Below are positions 25,043-32,661 of a DNA stretch of 33,225 nucleotides, one piece after another. The translations under genes and the position numbers were made by a program. Origin of the DNA: Xanthobacteraceae bacterium (GTDB lineage: Bacteria; Pseudomonadota; Alphaproteobacteria; Rhizobiales; Xanthobacteraceae); contig JASHQS010000244.1 of the NCBI GenBank assembly GCA_030038995.1, positions 1 to 33,225 on the forward strand, given 5' to 3'. The notes under the pieces were generated by a model, which was not told the origin of the DNA, searched no databases, and saw nothing but the letters and a program-made list of their open reading frames with translations. The stretch's first letter is position 1. Each line of letters begins with the position of its first letter.

Positions 25043-26013
25043 GGCAAGGCTCCGGCGCGCCGGGCCTTGAGACGATGCCACGCGCGTTGGCAACGCTTGC
25101 CGAATTTCCAGCCAAAACCTTTGGCCAGCAGCCGAAATGCGCGCCCGCCGCCCGGCCGCAGTTCGCTGCCGCCGAGCTCGCGTGCGCGCCGTTCCGCAAG
25201 CGTCACGAGATCGCGCGCGTCCGGATAGGCGTCGTAGGCGAAGCGCAGATAATTGGTCGCGCAAGCCGTTTCGGCGGCCGGCGAGCTGCACCGCTGCAAC
25301 AGCGCGCGACACGACAGATCGATCGCGTTGAAGCCCGAGACCAGCGCCGCGCGATCGCGCCTCCGGCTCAAGCTGGGTGCGGCGGTAGAGCGGTAAAAGC
25401 CGCGCGCGTTGGCGCAAAATATCACGGCGGAGGTGGCCAGCAAAACCCGGCAGAAGTATTCGCCGTCGTCGACCAGACTCAACGTCTCGTCCCACGGCCC
25501 GGCTCGCTCCAACACGGCCCGCGGGCTGAGCCAGGCGAAAGGGGCCATCATGCCGCCACCGAGCCATGAGGCGATGAGAAACTCTTCCGGGGCCGAGAAA
25601 TCGCGCCAAACCGGCTCGGCCGCGAACACGGCCTCGCCCGGATGCCCACGAAAACGCGCCCACGCGCCCGACGCCACGGCGCCAGCCGGCGCATCGGCCA
25701 GCCGTTCGATCTGGACACGGATTTTGTCGGCGTCGAGCACGTCGTCGGCATCGAGGAATTGGATGAATTCGCCGCGCGCCTGCGCCAAACCGGTATTGCG
25801 CGCGGCGGCCGCGCCGCGGCGCGGGCTGTAGCGCGCGACGACGCCGCGATCCCAATAGCGCGCGGCGACGTCGCGGCTGCCGTCGGTTGACCCGTCGTCG
25901 ACAACGATGATCTCCAGATGTTTCCAGCTCTGGCCGAGGCAGGATTCGATTGCCGCGCCGAGCCACGCGGCGCCGTCGCGACAGGGAATGATGATGGAGA
26001 CGAGCGGCGGCAT
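25039..26013 (-). CDS. glycosyltransferase family 2 protein
   Basis: GT-A enzyme of 324 residues. It starts MPPLVSIIIPCRDGAAWLG, has the VVDDGSTDGS nucleotide site at about 37-46, GAAAARNTGLAQARGEF, and the FLDADDVL metal site at about 87-94. The later acceptor region includes RAGPWDETLSLVDDGEYFCR. Sugar specificity cannot be read. The ATG at 26013 is chosen because the fold begins there; an in-frame ATG at 26079 would run into the upstream gene. It lies 5 nt after the FkbM stop and overlaps the next GT4 start. Confidence 0.92.
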   Translation of the reverse strand: MPPLVSIIIPCRDGAAWLGAAIESCLGQSWKHLEIIVVDDGSTDGSRDVAARYWDRGVVARYSPRRGAAAARNTGLAQARGEFIQFLDADDVLDADKIRVQIERLADAPAGAVASGAWARFRGHPGEAVFAAEPVWRDFSAPEEFLIASWLGGGMMAPFAWLSPRAVLERAGPWDETLSLVDDGEYFCRVLLATSAVIFCANARGFYRSTAAPSLSRRRDRAALVSGFNAIDLSCRALLQRCSSPAAETACATNYLRFAYDAYPDARDLVTLAERRARELGGSELRPGGGRAFRLLAKGFGWKFGKRCQRAWHRLKARRAGALP

Positions 26014-26018
26014 TGCGG

Positions 26019-26876
26019 TCAACGCGTGCTGCCGCGGTCTCGCGCCCACACGTTGGCTTCCGGCAGGGTGCCGTCGCATGCGAAAGGTTTTCCGGACACG
26101 TCGAATAAATCGTAGCCGCGCGCCGTGAAAAAGCCGGCGAAGCGCTCACGCGAACCCCAGGACCGAGCACACAGCGCATCGTCGCATTCGATCAATACGT
26201 GCTTCGGTCGAAACGGCCCGTCGAAGTCGAGCCCGGACAGCACTGCGGGTTCAAAGCCTTCGACGTCGATTTTCAGCACGACCGGACGCGCCGCGGGCCG
26301 CACCAGTTCGTTGAGGACTGTTTCGAGCATGACTGCAGCCACCCAGTATTGCTGCCCGCCTGCCGGCGTCGCATGAGCGGCGACCGCCACCGTTCCGGAA
26401 TTGGCCGGGGAGCCTCTCGACAGGGCCAGCAAGGCCGCCTCCGGACCGACTGCGGCGTTGCAGATTGTGACGTTCTGGAATTTGTTGCGCGCGACGTTGA
26501 CGCGCAGCGCCGCGCAGTTCTCCGCATCCGGCTCGATGCTCACGACCGTGGCGCCGCGGATCGCGGCCATTGCGCAGGTGTACCAGCCGACATGGGCGCC
26601 AACGTCCACGAACAATCCCGGTTCGGCCGCCATGAGGCGCAGCGCCAGAGCCAGCGTCTGCGGCTCGTAGGCGCCGGTCTTGAAGATGGCCCAGCCGATG
26701 TAGTCCTGCGGATCAATGGCGACGACCGCACCGACCGCATACCTCACTTTGATCCGTCCCGCTGCCAGGCGGCGCGCGAGCCAGCGCACCAGGCGAATCT
26801 TGCACGGATGCTCGAAGGCGCGGCCATAGCCGATCAGGGCGCGGTCGATCGGACGCACGCCTTCGACCGGGGCCAT
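26019..26876 (-). CDS. FkbM family methyltransferase
   Basis: SAM-dependent methyltransferase of about 285 residues. SAM motif I is FVDVGAHVGWYTCAM (about 89-103), then VVSIEPDAENCAALRVNV, and the FkbM signature VVLKIDVEGFEPAVLSGL near residue 200, followed by LIECDD. It probably O-methylates a sugar of the repeat unit. The start is uncertain: the ATG at 26876 is used, but a GTG at 26900 would add eight codons. It lies 38 nt after the GT10 gene and 5 nt before the GT2 gene. It is complete, in contrast to the FkbM fragment at 28959-29327. Confidence 0.9.
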   Translation of the reverse strand: MAPVEGVRPIDRALIGYGRAFEHPCKIRLVRWLARRLAAGRIKVRYAVGAVVAIDPQDYIGWAIFKTGAYEPQTLALALRLMAAEPGLFVDVGAHVGWYTCAMAAIRGATVVSIEPDAENCAALRVNVARNKFQNVTICNAAVGPEAALLALSRGSPANSGTVAVAAHATPAGGQQYWVAAVMLETVLNELVRPAARPVVLKIDVEGFEPAVLSGLDFDGPFRPKHVLIECDDALCARSWGSRERFAGFFTARGYDLFDVSGKPFACDGTLPEANVWARDRGSTR

Positions 26877-26914
26877 TGTGTCCGACGCATGGGCTTGCAC
26901 GGCGAACGATACCT

Positions 26915-27973
26915 TCAGGCGATCGAAAAAATCTCGCGCCAGCGTCTGATCCACGCCGAGCGGCCCGGTGGCCGATCGCCGATAAAGAACGGCTCGCGCA
27001 AATGGTCGAGGTACAGCGCATCGTCGCGGTCGAGCGCGGCCACCCGTTCGACGAGGGCGTCGAACCCCGCCAAAGCCCAGGTCCGCTGCTCGATTTTGCC
27101 GGCGATGCCATTGAACTTTCTGGCGATGCGGGGGAACAGCGTAAGGCCGGCGCTGTGCTTGAGCGAATGCGGCGCATACGGCAGCCGCGGCAGAAACCGG
27201 CGCGGCGCCGGCACGAAATCGTGCGCATTGATGAAGCGCCTGACGTTGAATGAACGGCCGATTTCGGAATCGCCCCAGTAGATCGGCACGCAGTCGGCTT
27301 CGATGGCGTGGCTGAGCTTCTCGGTGTTGTAGCCGGGCGCCGACGCATTCTCGAAGGCGATGACGAATTTGTAGGCGCGCAGGAATTCGATCTTGGCCTG
27401 CCAATCGATGCGTCCGGGCACCGGATCGATACCCGGCATGTTGTTCATTGCGCGTCCGGGAGCATCGATCCGCTTGTAGCGCGACAGGGTGCGGAAAAAG
27501 GCCTCGCGATACGCGCAGGGCTGGCTGTAAAGAAACGCGCAGAAGCGCGTCTTGCCACGCCGCACCGCGCCCCAATTCTTGTCTCTGCGGATGAGATGCG
27601 AATCGTCGCCCCAGCGCGCCAAGCGCATATAGCGCGGATGATTCACATATTCCGGATGCAACACCCCGAAGGCGTAGTCGCACTCGCTCATGATCGGGCG
27701 CACGTTCTCGCAGCCGATGAACACCTTGATGTAGCGGCCGGCGGGCATCGCACCGCCATACGGGCCGTACAGCACGACCTGCGGCTGGTCCGATACCTCG
27801 AAGTCGAACAACGGCTCCAGATCGGGCAAAATGGTTTCGATCAACTCGTGCGGCGTAGCGCCGGCCCAGAAACGGGCGAAAGCGATACGCACTTTTGCCT
27901 TCCGCGCCGCACGGACCGCAGGCGACGATTGCCCGCCCGCTCGATCGGCATGATCGATTACCGATCGGTTCAT
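26915..27973 (-). CDS. glycosyltransferase family 10 (alpha-fucosyltransferase-like)
   Basis: Protein of 352 residues with the GT10 catalytic core: FVIAFENASAPGYNTEKL (about 203-220), then the AIEADCVPIYWGDSEI block (223-238). This matches the FxFENS...YVTEK...VPxYxG signature of alpha-1,3/1,4-fucosyltransferases, which transfer L-fucose from GDP-fucose. Upstream, GCENVRPIMSECDYAFG also resembles the family. A GDP-beta-L-sugar donor is expected. The window has no GDP-fucose synthase, but a GDP-mannose 3,5-epimerase-like gene lies in the locus, so GDP-L-galactose is an alternative donor (inference). The ATG overlaps the stop of the acyltransferase. Bacterial GT10 enzymes are best known from Helicobacter LPS and rhizobial/gut surface glycans. 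Confidence 0.9.
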   Translation of the reverse strand: MNRSVIDHADRAGGQSSPAVRAARKAKVRIAFARFWAGATPHELIETILPDLEPLFDFEVSDQPQVVLYGPYGGAMPAGRYIKVFIGCENVRPIMSECDYAFGVLHPEYVNHPRYMRLARWGDDSHLIRRDKNWGAVRRGKTRFCAFLYSQPCAYREAFFRTLSRYKRIDAPGRAMNNMPGIDPVPGRIDWQAKIEFLRAYKFVIAFENASAPGYNTEKLSHAIEADCVPIYWGDSEIGRSFNVRRFINAHDFVPAPRRFLPRLPYAPHSLKHSAGLTLFPRIARKFNGIAGKIEQRTWALAGFDALVERVAALDRDDALYLDHLREPFFIGDRPPGRSAWIRRWREIFSIA

Positions 27974-28962
27974 GGCTGGAGCACGACCTTTCTCGCCCAG
28001 GCGTGTGCGGGACGCTCAACTGCGTACCACCATGCAATTGCGGCCAGGAGCGACGCCGCAATTGCAGCAAAGGCGGCAAGCGCTTGATTCCAGTTCCATG
28101 GGATCCGCATCAGAAGATTGCCGACACGACCTCCAACCGGCAGATGGACCAAATAGAGCGAATATGAAATCGCTCCCAATCCAGAGAGGATCGGCAACGG
28201 TCGCCGCAATGGCACGAGCATGAAGCCGGCAGCAACGGACGCGGCGACTGCGAATGCCGTGCCATTGTTGAATGCGGTCAGGACGGCGAACAGGGCGAAC
28301 AACATCAGAAAAGGTACGGCGGCAACGCGCTTGTTCCAGAACAGAAACACGGCAAACCCGACTGCAAAGCAGGGCAAATATAAAAAAATTGCCCGGGGAT
28401 CGGTGATGAGCAAGGATGACGCGATCACGGCGACAAAAAACAGCACCTGCTGTGGCCGCGAAGGCGCCAACAGCAATGGCGCTGCAAACAGCATCAGGAT
28501 GTAGTATTGGAATTCGATTGCCAATGTCCAAGCCACATTATTGATCCAAGGTATGCCAAACCAAGGACCGACGTAGAGAAATTGGACAAAGAAGTATTCC
28601 AGGGATGGCGAGAACGGCGGTCCCCCGTAGCCGGGCGTCCGCGCCGCCGCGTAGGCAATGGCGAATGCAAGTACGACCATGGCCGCGTAAGGCGGCTCCA
28701 GCCGAACAATGCGCCGCAGCAGGAACGACCAGGCGTCGCGCCCGACGCGGTAATCCGTGGCGGCCATCATATGCGGGATGACAAATCCGGAGATGACAAA
28801 GAATATCGGCACGCCCAAATACCCGTAAGACGCCATCGTACCCAAGATCGGAAACGCCGCGACGAAATTGTCACCTGAAGCTGCATGCGCCAACACCACC
28901 ATGATGGCCGCAACGCCACGTAAAGCCTGGATCGTTTCCAAACGTGTCGAAGGAAACATCAT
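27970..28962 (-). CDS. acyltransferase 3 family membrane protein (OafA/YrhL type)
   Basis: Polytopic inner-membrane acyltransferase of 330 residues with about ten hydrophobic segments. Hallmarks are the N-terminal IQALRGVAAIMVVLAHA with conserved R15 and H26, YLGVPIFFVISGFVI (48-62), RRIVRLEPPY and WTLAIEFQYY (145-154). Such proteins move acetyl or other acyl groups onto surface sugars. No C-terminal SGNH domain is fused. Base composition looks lower in GC than most of the locus; several 60-nt stretches count 40-58%. The start is either of two adjacent ATG codons (28962 or 28959), overlapping the stop of the FkbM remnant. Confidence 0.92.
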   Translation of the reverse strand: MMFPSTRLETIQALRGVAAIMVVLAHAASGDNFVAAFPILGTMASYGYLGVPIFFVISGFVIPHMMAATDYRVGRDAWSFLLRRIVRLEPPYAAMVVLAFAIAYAAARTPGYGGPPFSPSLEYFFVQFLYVGPWFGIPWINNVAWTLAIEFQYYILMLFAAPLLLAPSRPQQVLFFVAVIASSLLITDPRAIFLYLPCFAVGFAVFLFWNKRVAAVPFLMLFALFAVLTAFNNGTAFAVAASVAAGFMLVPLRRPLPILSGLGAISYSLYLVHLPVGGRVGNLLMRIPWNWNQALAAFAAIAASLLAAIAWWYAVERPAHAWARKVVLQP

Positions 28963-29327
28963 GAGCGACCTACAGCGATGATGGATCCGCGCCGTTCTGT
29001 CGCGCGCCAGATCGGCGTGGCAGACCGGATTCGGTTGTTCAGGAACTCGCTTCGGTGCTCGAGCAGCGGTTCAAAGCCATGAACTTCCGCCGACGGAAAG
29101 ATCGATTTGGCCAGCAGAGACCAAGTTCCAACATGCGCACCGATATCGTAGATGACTTTGATGTCGGCCGATCGCAACAATTCGAGCAGCTCCAACGAGC
29201 TGACATCGTACAAATGGAGCTTTTCCGCGAGGGTCTTTCGAAGACGCGCCTTGCGCCGGCGGTTGATCGATTCCACAGCCAGCCGTTCGCAAAGAAGCCT
29301 TGGGTTGCAAATGAGCTGCCGTCTCAT
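28959..29327 (-). pseudogene. FkbM methyltransferase, 3'-truncated remnant
   Basis: An open frame of 122 codons with an N-terminal helix region and then SAM motif I KVIYDIGAHVGTWSLLAK (about 57-74) and AEVHGFEPLLEHRSEFLNN, the start of the FkbM fold. After that the frame continues only as RSATPIWRATERRGSII and stops; the later strands and the KIDVEG signature are missing. Reading the other two frames after the break gives no FkbM-like sequence, so a deletion is more likely than a single frameshift. The stop overlaps the acyltransferase start (ATGA), so the translated fragment may still serve coupling. A complete enzyme would be about 200-300 residues. Confidence 0.75.
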
Positions 29328-29347
29328 GGCGAACGGTTGGCTTCAGT

Positions 29348-30355
29348 TCACGCGCGCCACGGGGCCATCTCCGCAACTGGGCGAGCCCCGGTGTCGTTGA
29401 GAATTTGCAGATAATGCGCGGAGCACTTTGTCACGGTCAGATTATCGAGAATGTACTCGCGCGGCGCCATGGCGCTCTTGCGGTCGAGAAACTCACTCAA
29501 CGCTTCGGCAAACTCCCCGATGCCCCGAAACCGCAGCCCGCAGCGTTCATCGAAATAGGGTACGCTGGTCGCCGCAACCTCCGGATCGCCCCAGGCAAAG
29601 CGGTTCGGATCGAGGCAATAGCCCTGGTCCCAGGCCAGAACCGGCACGTCGGACGCGAGGCACTCCTGATACGCAAGACCCTGGCTTTCGTGCTCGCACA
29701 AAAACAGCATGGCGCGGCTTTGCCGGAGCATCCGGCGGTATTGCTGTTCGTTGTAACAGCCGTAGCGGATTTCCACAAAGCGCAGCTTGCGCCGCAGCAG
29801 TTCGGCTCTGATCGGCTCGAGCAGGCGCGGCACCATCTCTTCCCGCTGCCACCTGATCTTGTCGTAGATCAGAAAGTCGAATTGCTTGTCGCGCGCGTCG
29901 CCCGGCGTCCACGAATACGTGTCGATGCCGACCGGCCAGATTTCACACCTGCTGCCGTAGTACGGCTTATACACAGCGTTGGCCCACGCCGAGTGCTGCA
30001 GATAACGGACGACCGGAAAGTGTTCGCAGAGATCGGGCCATTCGCTCGGATGCGTCATCAAGCATGGCCCGGCGACGATCGGGTTGCCGCGACAATAGCC
30101 GTGCAGCGCTTGGCGGCCGCGGCCGATTACGCCGACCAGGTCGCCGTCCTGCAAGCGCTCGAACGGCAGATTGACCTGGTAACGAACGCCGAGCCGATCC
30201 AAGCCGAGGCACAGATTGGTGAACACCTTGGCGGGGCCACTGGCGCGCGGTTTGCCGCGGGCGATCCGGCGCACGATGGGGCGGATGAACCTGTCGCCCG
30301 CAATCCACCGGTCACGCTCCGGCTCGCGCCTGAAATAGAGACAAACGCGGCGCAT
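29348..30355 (-). CDS. glycosyltransferase, GT1/GT4-like
   Basis: Protein of 335 residues, short for a GT-B enzyme. The first half has KVFTNLCLGLDRLGVRYQVN and GDLVGVIGRGRQAL; the middle has PVVRYLQHSAWANAVYKPYYG, and WPVGIDTYSW. The C-terminal part has FLCEHESQGLAYQECLASDVPVLAWDQG, an E-x7-E type motif, so a nucleotide-sugar transferase is well supported though the sugar is unknown. It heads the minus-strand block that runs to 19112 and is divergent from the methyltransferase at 30466. The gap contains a short dyad but no clear promoter. Confidence 0.82.
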   Translation of the reverse strand: MRRVCLYFRREPERDRWIAGDRFIRPIVRRIARGKPRASGPAKVFTNLCLGLDRLGVRYQVNLPFERLQDGDLVGVIGRGRQALHGYCRGNPIVAGPCLMTHPSEWPDLCEHFPVVRYLQHSAWANAVYKPYYGSRCEIWPVGIDTYSWTPGDARDKQFDFLIYDKIRWQREEMVPRLLEPIRAELLRRKLRFVEIRYGCYNEQQYRRMLRQSRAMLFLCEHESQGLAYQECLASDVPVLAWDQGYCLDPNRFAWGDPEVAATSVPYFDERCGLRFRGIGEFAEALSEFLDRKSAMAPREYILDNLTVTKCSAHYLQILNDTGARPVAEMAPWRA

Positions 30356-30435
30356 CTTCTCGATCCGGCGGGCGGGCGCTACAGCCGCGTGATGCCGTCA
30401 CCTTGCAGCGCTGCGGCGGCCGCGCTAGATCGCTT

Positions 30436-30450
30436 TTTGCAGGCTGCAAA
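30436..30450. promoter_or_regulatory. short dyad between divergent genes
   Basis: TTTGCAG-G-CTGCAAA is a perfect 7-bp inverted repeat around one base, 16 nt before the probable + strand start and 81 nt from the divergent glycosyltransferase start. It could be an operator or a chance palindrome; no regulator gene is in the window. Confidence 0.25.
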
Positions 30451-30465
30451 GCCTCTTTTCCCGTC

Positions 30466-31257
30466 GTGTCCGTGAGCGATGCCGTGGCCACCATCGAGCA
30501 AGTCAGGGACTACTGGGACCGGCGGCCCTGTAACATCCGGCACTCGGCACGGCCGATCGGAACGCGCGAATATTTCGACGAAGTGAAAGCGCGCAAGTAT
30601 TTCGTCGAGCCGCACATTCCGGGCTTTGCCCAATTCGAACGTTGGCACGGCCGGCGTGTCCTGGAGATCGGCTGCGGCATCGGCACCGACGCGGTCAATT
30701 TCGCGCGCGCCGGCGCCGATTACACCGGACTGGAATTGTCGCCCGCCAGCATGGCGCTGGCGCAAACACGCTTCGAGGTTTTCGGCCTGAAGGGGACGTT
30801 TTGCATCGGCGATGGGGAGCGCTTGCCCGAGGTGCTTCCGCACCAGCGCTTCGATTTGATCTACTCCTTCGGAGTTATTCATCACACGCCGTCGCCGCGC
30901 GCCGTCATCGCCGGAGCCCGCGAGCTGATCCGCCCGGAGGGCGAACTGCGCATCATGGTTTATGCAAAAAATTCATGGAAAGCGGCGATGATCGACGCGG
31001 GTCTCGACCAGCCCGAAGCACAGAGCGGCTGCCCCATTGCCACGGTCCATACGCGCGAATCGATCGAGGACCTGCTCGGCGGCCTGTTCACGATCGCCTC
31101 GGCCGAGCAGGCCCATATCTTCCCCTACGTCGTCGACAAATACCTGCGCTACGAGTACGAGCTGCAGCCCTGGTTCGCGGCGATGCCGAAGCCGATGTTT
31201 GCCGCGTTGCAGCGCCGGCTCGGCTGGCATTATCTGATCGTCGGCAAGCCGATCTGA
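30466..31257 (+). CDS. class I SAM-dependent methyltransferase
   Basis: Methyltransferase of about 263 residues. Motif I is VLEIGCGIGTDAVNFA (about 65-80), then YTGLELS as motif II and DLIYSFGVIHHTPSPRA, REL and RPEGELRIMVY as the later strands, a ubiE/Methyltransf_11-like pattern. The N-terminal RDYWDRRPCNIRHS block is typical of sugar or lipid methyltransferases in polysaccharide loci. The start is uncertain: a GTG at 30466 or 30472 is preferred because the alignable region starts soon after; a TTG at 30403 would add 21 codons. It stands on the + strand between minus-strand blocks and converges with the nucleotide-sugar dehydrogenase across a 24-nt gap. Confidence 0.85.
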   Translation: MSVSDAVATIEQVRDYWDRRPCNIRHSARPIGTREYFDEVKARKYFVEPHIPGFAQFERWHGRRVLEIGCGIGTDAVNFARAGADYTGLELSPASMALAQTRFEVFGLKGTFCIGDGERLPEVLPHQRFDLIYSFGVIHHTPSPRAVIAGARELIRPEGELRIMVYAKNSWKAAMIDAGLDQPEAQSGCPIATVHTRESIEDLLGGLFTIASAEQAHIFPYVVDKYLRYEYELQPWFAAMPKPMFAALQRRLGWHYLIVGKPI

Positions 31258-31281
31258 TCTTCGGCCCCGCAAAAACCGCCG

Positions 31282-32640
31282 TCACTGCGCCGCGCGTTGG
31301 ACGACGGCATCGGCCGCTTCGGCGGCGGGTTGCTTGCGCCCGAGCTGAACGATGCGCTGCATGTCCAGGCGGCGCGCCGGGTCGAGGATGCGCCAGCAAT
31401 CGACGATGAGCCGAGGCCGTCCTCCGCCAGACCAGCCCGCGAAGAATTCCACGTATTCCGCTGCCGGTATCATGATGACGACGGCGTCGGCCATGGCGAC
31501 CGCAGCGGCCGTCGATGCCGCAATTTCGATGTTCTGCGGCAGCATGGAGCGGGCCGCATCCAGCGCCAGCGGATCGTGGACGATGACGTGGTGCCCCATA
31601 TTGCCGAGCGCCGCGGCCAGCATGGTGCCCTGCGCGTGGTCGGTGACGGGGGTGTCGGGCTTATAGGCAAGTCCCAGCACCGCAACGCGGGCGCCGGGCC
31701 TGATATGTTCGGCCACGATCGCGATGATCCGCTCGAGCTGGCGTTCGTTGATCGCGTGCGTCGCCAGCGCCAGATTGGCGTCGGTGCCGGCCTGCCGCGC
31801 CATCGTCGCAAAGGCGACGGTATCGCGCGGAAAGCACGGGCCGCCGTAACCGGTCGCGCCGCGCAGATACTTCCCGCCGATCCGCGAATCACGCCCGAGC
31901 GCGGCCGTCACCACGTCGGCATCGGCGCCGGCGAGATTGTCGCAGACTTCCGCGAGCATGTTGGCGAAGGAGATTTTCATGGTGACGTAGGTGTTGACCG
32001 CGATTTTCGCCAACTCGGCATTGACGAAGTTCATCCGCGCGACCGGCACATGCTCGCCGACGATCCGCCGGCAGAGCCCTTCCAGCATGGCTCCGGCCTG
32101 CGCATCGCTTTCGCCGATGAGCACGAAGTCGGGGCGCAGCAATCCTGCCACGACGTTGCCGAGAGTGACGAATTCCGGGTTGTAGCAGAGCCCGAGATCG
32201 CGGCCGACGCGCTTGCGCGACACCGCTTCGAGCCGCTCCCGGATCGGCCCGCCGACCGAGCCGGGCATGACCGTCGAGCTGACGACGACGAGATGATAAC
32301 CGGCCTTGCCGCGCAGCACAGCGGCGACCTCGTCGATCGCAGCGAGCAGATGATCGTTCTTGAAGCCGCCGTCGGCGCCGCTCGGCGTCGGCACCAGCAG
32401 ATAAGTCACGTCGCTATGGCCGATGGCCGTGCTCCAGTCCGCAGTTGCGCGGATTCGGGTGCGGTGCGTCGCCAGCAAATCCTGCAGCTTCGGTTCCTCG
32501 ACCGGAGCGATGCCGGATTCGATCATGGCGACGGTCTGCGGGTTGAGATCCACGCCGTAGACCTCGAATCCCTGCCGCGCCAGCACCGCGAGCAGCGGCG
32601 CGCCAAGCTTGCCCAACCCGACGACGCAGACCCCGGTCAT
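31282..32640 (-). CDS. nucleotide-sugar dehydrogenase (UDP-glucose 6-dehydrogenase type)
   Basis: NAD-dependent dehydrogenase of 452 residues that oxidises C6 of a nucleotide sugar to the uronic acid. It has VVGLGKLGAPLLAVL at about 6-20, VVSSTVMPGS, LCYNPEFV (151-158), NAELAKIAVNTYVTMKIS with the conserved lysine, and catalytic C269 in GYGGPCFPRD. The C-terminal LGLAYKPDT-VTD block is intact. UDP-glucose is the usual substrate, but GDP-mannose or UDP-hexosamine cannot be excluded by eye. It lies 21 nt after the epimerase gene and would supply UDP-glucuronate-type acid sugars to the polymer. Confidence 0.93.
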   Translation of the reverse strand: MTGVCVVGLGKLGAPLLAVLARQGFEVYGVDLNPQTVAMIESGIAPVEEPKLQDLLATHRTRIRATADWSTAIGHSDVTYLLVPTPSGADGGFKNDHLLAAIDEVAAVLRGKAGYHLVVVSSTVMPGSVGGPIRERLEAVSRKRVGRDLGLCYNPEFVTLGNVVAGLLRPDFVLIGESDAQAGAMLEGLCRRIVGEHVPVARMNFVNAELAKIAVNTYVTMKISFANMLAEVCDNLAGADADVVTAALGRDSRIGGKYLRGATGYGGPCFPRDTVAFATMARQAGTDANLALATHAINERQLERIIAIVAEHIRPGARVAVLGLAYKPDTPVTDHAQGTMLAAALGNMGHHVIVHDPLALDAARSMLPQNIEIAASTAAAVAMADAVVIMIPAAEYVEFFAGWSGGGRPRLIVDCWRILDPARRLDMQRIVQLGRKQPAAEAADAVVQRAAQ

Positions 32641-32661
32641 GAGTCGGCCGCGATCCAGATG

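Noticed and set aside
23762-26179. One 805-codon minus-strand protein
   Set aside because: Only the part from 25042 down reads as a GT4 enzyme. The upstream part is out of frame with the clear GT2 gene at 25039-26013, and an ATGA overlap marks the true start.
26019-28079. One 686-codon minus-strand protein
   Set aside because: Only the part below about 26876 is FkbM. The remainder is a frame shadow of the GT10 gene.
29405-30475. Long + strand open frame opposite the glycosyltransferase at 29348-30355
   Set aside because: No recognisable domain; the minus-strand frame carries a glycosyltransferase E-x7-E motif and a sensible operon position.
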